A stretch of DNA of 8,830 nucleotides from Clostridiales bacterium (GTDB taxonomy: Bacteria; Bacillota; Clostridia; Lachnospirales; Lachnospiraceae), in contig JAHZHG010000093.1 in assembly GCA_019420425.1 (NCBI GenBank), positions 1-8,830 on the forward strand. The letters are read 5' to 3'. Position numbers and translations under genes: made by a program. The notes below the pieces were generated by a model. That model was given only the letters and a program-made list of their open reading frames with translations, was not told the DNA's origin and searched no databases. Positions 7,069-8,830 of the stretch are shown one piece after another (positions within the stretch are counted from its first letter, which is position 1; each line of letters opens with the position of its first letter).

Positions 7069-8343
7069 TTACTTGCTCTGATCAGCCATCCACTGCAGCA
7101 GATGAACGGTCTCGCCGTTGATATCCGCCGTTACCAGATCATTGTAAACATAGATCCAGGACCAGTGTCCGTCATACTCATGAGGAGCATCATTTTCCTG
7201 TCTGTACAGTCCGGAAGCATCCGATACGTTCGGGAAGAGCGTATAATGAACATTTTCAGCGCCTGCTTCACGAAGACGAACGTAGGTCGGTACGGTATTT
7301 ACCAAGGGATCAAGGGTTGTGTCGGTTGCTGAGGTAACAAACCAGATATTCTGGTTCTTGTAGATTTCGATGTCGGCATCAGAAACCAGGCTGTCATTCA
7401 GACCTTCGCATACCGGATATGCAGCGGCAAAGTAATCCGGATAGTCACGCATCAGAAGCATGGTCATGTAACCGCCATTGGAGCATCCGCCAACATATAT
7501 GCGATTTGCATCGATATCCGGGTTAGCTTCTACGTAGCTCTGGATCAGATCCATCAGGCTTTCGCTATAGATAGAAGTTCCGTCGCTCTTTCCGGTAAAG
7601 CCATCCATCCATCTGGTGGGAGCCTGGGGAACCAGAACATAAGCGCCGCCAAAGTACTGCTGTGTTTCTTCGGAAGCAAAGCTAACCGCACGGTTTGCTG
7701 CCAGAGGAATAGTTGCGTCAGTGCCGCCTTCTCCGCCGCCGTGCAGCCAGATGATCAAAGGATGCTTTTCTCCGTCGCTTTCCGGCTTATAGTCGGCATA
7801 AGCATATTCTACATCACCGAAAGTACCGGTACTAATGGTAAAATCTTCAATTTCAAGACGGCGGCTCTGGGAAAGCTCAGTTGCAACAATACCGGAAACA
7901 GTTACCGTATCCGTTACAATGTCCTTTTCCTGGGTAATCGTATAGTCACAATCGATCCATACATTGCGTCCGTCTGCATAGTTAAGCGCACTGCCAAGAG
8001 AAATATTCGGGCCATAAGCCAGCTCAAGAGTGGCATACTGACCGGCTTCAGCTGCGTTTCCATCTGCATCAGAAATGTAAGCGCTGGTTACACGGCGGTT
8101 GCCCTTTTCCAAAAGCGGGGTTTCAAGACGGGAATCGCTTCTGGCGACATCTACAGAAAAGGTATCGGTATCAATTTCACCGGAAACCTCCTGTCCCAGA
8201 TCAACGATTACCTTGGTGATTGTTGCGCCCCAGTCCTCAACCTCAACAATGGTACTGTAGGAACCTTCCGCTGCCAGCGCGGTACCGCCTGCTGCCAGCA
8301 TCATTGCAGCCGTCAGGCTGGCTAAAACGAGTTTCTTCTTCAT
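7069..8343 (-). CDS. Secreted alpha/beta-hydrolase esterase with Ig-like N-terminal domain
   Basis: This 424-residue protein begins with a clear signal peptide: MKKK, a hydrophobic core, and TALA-AEG with cleavage after about residue 24. There is no lipobox or wall-sorting motif, so it should be released outside the cell. Residues 30-165 are beta-rich, with no enzymatic motif, and resemble the Ig-like N-terminal domain of EstA-type esterases. The hydrolase domain follows: HPLIIWLHGGGEGG (194-207) with the oxyanion-hole HGGG, the nucleophile elbow GCSNGG with S288 as catalytic serine, probable acid D341 in SATDTTLDP, and probable base H393 in DGHWSW. The family includes feruloyl and other carboxylesterases and prolyl-oligopeptidase-like enzymes, so the substrate cannot be fixed from sequence. 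The ATG has a strong AGGAGGT at 8352-8358. It is monocistronic. Its position beside a sugar-sensing system suggests polysaccharide de-esterification (inference). Confidence 0.9.
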   Translation of the reverse strand: MKKKLVLASLTAAMMLAAGGTALAAEGSYSTIVEVEDWGATITKVIVDLGQEVSGEIDTDTFSVDVARSDSRLETPLLEKGNRRVTSAYISDADGNAAEAGQYATLELAYGPNISLGSALNYADGRNVWIDCDYTITQEKDIVTDTVTVSGIVATELSQSRRLEIEDFTISTGTFGDVEYAYADYKPESDGEKHPLIIWLHGGGEGGTDATIPLAANRAVSFASEETQQYFGGAYVLVPQAPTRWMDGFTGKSDGTSIYSESLMDLIQSYVEANPDIDANRIYVGGCSNGGYMTMLLMRDYPDYFAAAYPVCEGLNDSLVSDADIEIYKNQNIWFVTSATDTTLDPLVNTVPTYVRLREAGAENVHYTLFPNVSDASGLYRQENDAPHEYDGHWSWIYVYNDLVTADINGETVHLLQWMADQSK

Positions 8344-8365
8344 AAGATAATACCTCCTGTGTTTG

Positions 8366-8397
8366 ATGCTTCAATTTTAGCATGGCAGAAGAAGCAT
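8366..8397. repeat. 7-bp inverted repeat flanking the esterase -10 element
   Basis: ATGCTTC (8366-8372) and GAAGCAT (8391-8397) are perfect inverted copies separated by 18 nt. They bracket the probable extended -10 box and start point of the esterase gene. The half-site spacing is about two and a half helical turns. A role as operator is possible, but a 7-bp repeat can also occur by chance. Confidence 0.4.
8374..8382 (-). promoter_or_regulatory. Probable extended -10 promoter of the esterase gene
   Basis: On the minus strand TGC-TAAAAT forms an extended -10 element (TAAAAT at 8374-8379, TG at 8381-8382). No good -35 hexamer lies at 16-18 nt; only a weak ATTACA-like sequence does. The start point would be near 8367, about 24 nt before the ATG. 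A weak -35 with an extended -10 is typical of promoters that need an activator. Confidence 0.5.
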
Positions 8398-8601
8398 GTA
8401 ATCCCTCCATATTTGTCAGCAAACGCTAGATTTTTGCGGTCTGAGGTGTCTTTTTTTGTTATTGTTCCTTTTTATGCTGCCTACAGAGGCAATGATAATC
8501 AGAACAGCTAAAGATCATAGCAAACAGCAGGCATTCATCCCAGGCAAATTCCAAAGCTGATTTAGAAGCTGAAAATTCGCTAAAAAAAATTAAAAAAGGA
8601 G
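8398..8601. other. Gene-free spacer between the esterase promoter and rRNA promoters
   Basis: No credible gene is present. An 89-codon frame on the minus strand (8459-8728) runs through both rRNA promoters, has no ribosome binding site and is compositionally biased by A-tracts. A T-run (8451-8458) and a small 5-bp hairpin (8478-8491) are visible but match no known element. The last ~25 nt form the A/T-rich tract upstream of P1. Confidence 0.6.
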
Positions 8602-8630
8602 TTGACAGAAATAGGAAGAGATGATAATAT
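8602..8630 (+). promoter_or_regulatory. rRNA operon promoter P1
   Basis: A perfect TTGACA (8602-8607) is followed after 17 nt by TAATAT (8625-8630), within the A/T-rich GATAATATATAA. The 25 nt upstream (about 8576-8600) are almost pure A/T with A-tracts, like an UP element. It is aligned with P2 and points toward the right edge, where the leader of an rRNA operon begins. No protein start with a ribosome binding site follows it in the window. Confidence 0.8.
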
Positions 8631-8709
8631 ATAACACGTCGCTGCGAAAGACGGCGGGCTTCTAAAATAAAAGAAGCAAATGTGTGAAAGAAAAAAGTTA
8701 AAAAAGTGC

Positions 8710-8738
8710 TTGACAAAATCTGGAACACATGATATTAT
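8710..8738 (+). promoter_or_regulatory. rRNA operon promoter P2
   Basis: A perfect TTGACA (8710-8715) and TATTAT (8733-8738) are 17 nt apart and sit 108 bp after P1. An A-rich tract (about 8685-8706) precedes the -35 box. Transcription would start near 8745. The early transcript contains GCTGCT and AGCGGC segments (8745-8771) that can form a short stem before the boxA-like leader. Confidence 0.85.
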
Positions 8739-8830
8739 AACAAAGCTGCTGACGAGAAAGAGTAAAGCGGCAGATAAGAACCTTGAAAACTGAACAGTGA
8801 AACAACCTTGAAAAATTCTAAAAAGATTTT
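8739..8830 (+). promoter_or_regulatory. rRNA operon leader with boxA-like antitermination element
   Basis: The segment AGAACCTTGAAAACTGAACA (8778-8797) closely resembles the boxA-containing leaders and spacers of Firmicutes rRNA operons (the Bacillus form contains TTCTTTGAAAACT). A second partial copy, AACCTTGAAAA, occurs at 8804-8814. With two strong promoters upstream and no open gene, this is the 5' leader of an rRNA operon, bound by NusB/NusE-type factors in known systems. The 16S gene should begin shortly past the right edge; none of its conserved start is visible. Confidence 0.8.

Noticed and set aside
7741..8325. 194-codon plus-strand frame antisense to the esterase
   Set aside because: It is a shadow of the esterase coding strand, without a ribosome binding site, and its translation is basic and Cys/Ile-rich without domain features.
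8478..8491. Small hairpin TGCCT-ACAG-AGGCA upstream of the rRNA promoters
   Set aside because: The stem is only 5 bp, with no U-tract on either side and no gene end nearby; it is likely chance.
8459..8728. 89-codon minus-strand frame in the right intergenic region
   Set aside because: It overlaps both rRNA promoters; its Phe/Leu-rich translation comes from A-tracts on the plus strand, and no ribosome binding site precedes it.

Overview
The window looks like a chromosomal segment of a Gram-positive anaerobe of the class Clostridia, most likely Lachnospiraceae. The grounds are strong AGGAGG-type ribosome binding sites, roughly 50% GC, a LysM / DUF5711-type / CvpA-type gene trio, a YesM/YesN-type sensor system, and an rRNA leader with tandem promoters and a boxA-like element (AACCTTGAAAACTGAAC). 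The assignment rests on gene style and motifs, not on a marker gene; the 16S gene itself is not in the window.

Left part (1-2764, plus strand): an apparent operon for the cell envelope. It contains the C-terminal end of a protein with a 10-residue tandem repeat and a terminal LysM domain (cut by the window edge), a single-pass membrane protein with a probable extracytoplasmic beta-propeller (DUF5711-like), and a CvpA-family membrane protein with an unusually large extracytoplasmic loop. The last two genes are 8 nt apart. A perfect 15-bp hairpin at 2765-2812 marks the convergent boundary.

Middle part (2785-6985, minus strand): a compact three-gene signalling operon, transcribed right to left from a promoter with a perfect TATAAT box. 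In order it encodes a membrane-anchored periplasmic-type sugar-binding protein, a YesM/LytS-like sensor histidine kinase whose gene overlaps the previous one by 16 nt, and a YesN-type AraC-family response regulator 15 nt downstream. The architecture matches the known class of three-component sugar sensors (the XylFII-LytS-YesN type), but no ABC transporter lies beside it in this window.

Right part (7001-8343, minus strand): a gene for a secreted alpha/beta-hydrolase esterase with an Ig-like N-terminal domain, ended by its own terminator just upstream of the sensor operon promoter. It is a natural candidate for functional linkage with the sensor: the enzyme would release saccharides or acyl groups from a polymer outside the cell and the binding protein would detect a product. 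This link is inference.

Right edge (8344-8830): a 487-nt gene-free region. It holds a probable extended -10 promoter for the esterase, flanked by a 7-bp inverted repeat, and, pointing the other way, two strong sigma-A-type promoters 108 bp apart followed by a boxA-like leader. These indicate an rRNA operon starting just beyond the window. No mobile elements, CRISPR arrays or tRNAs were seen.
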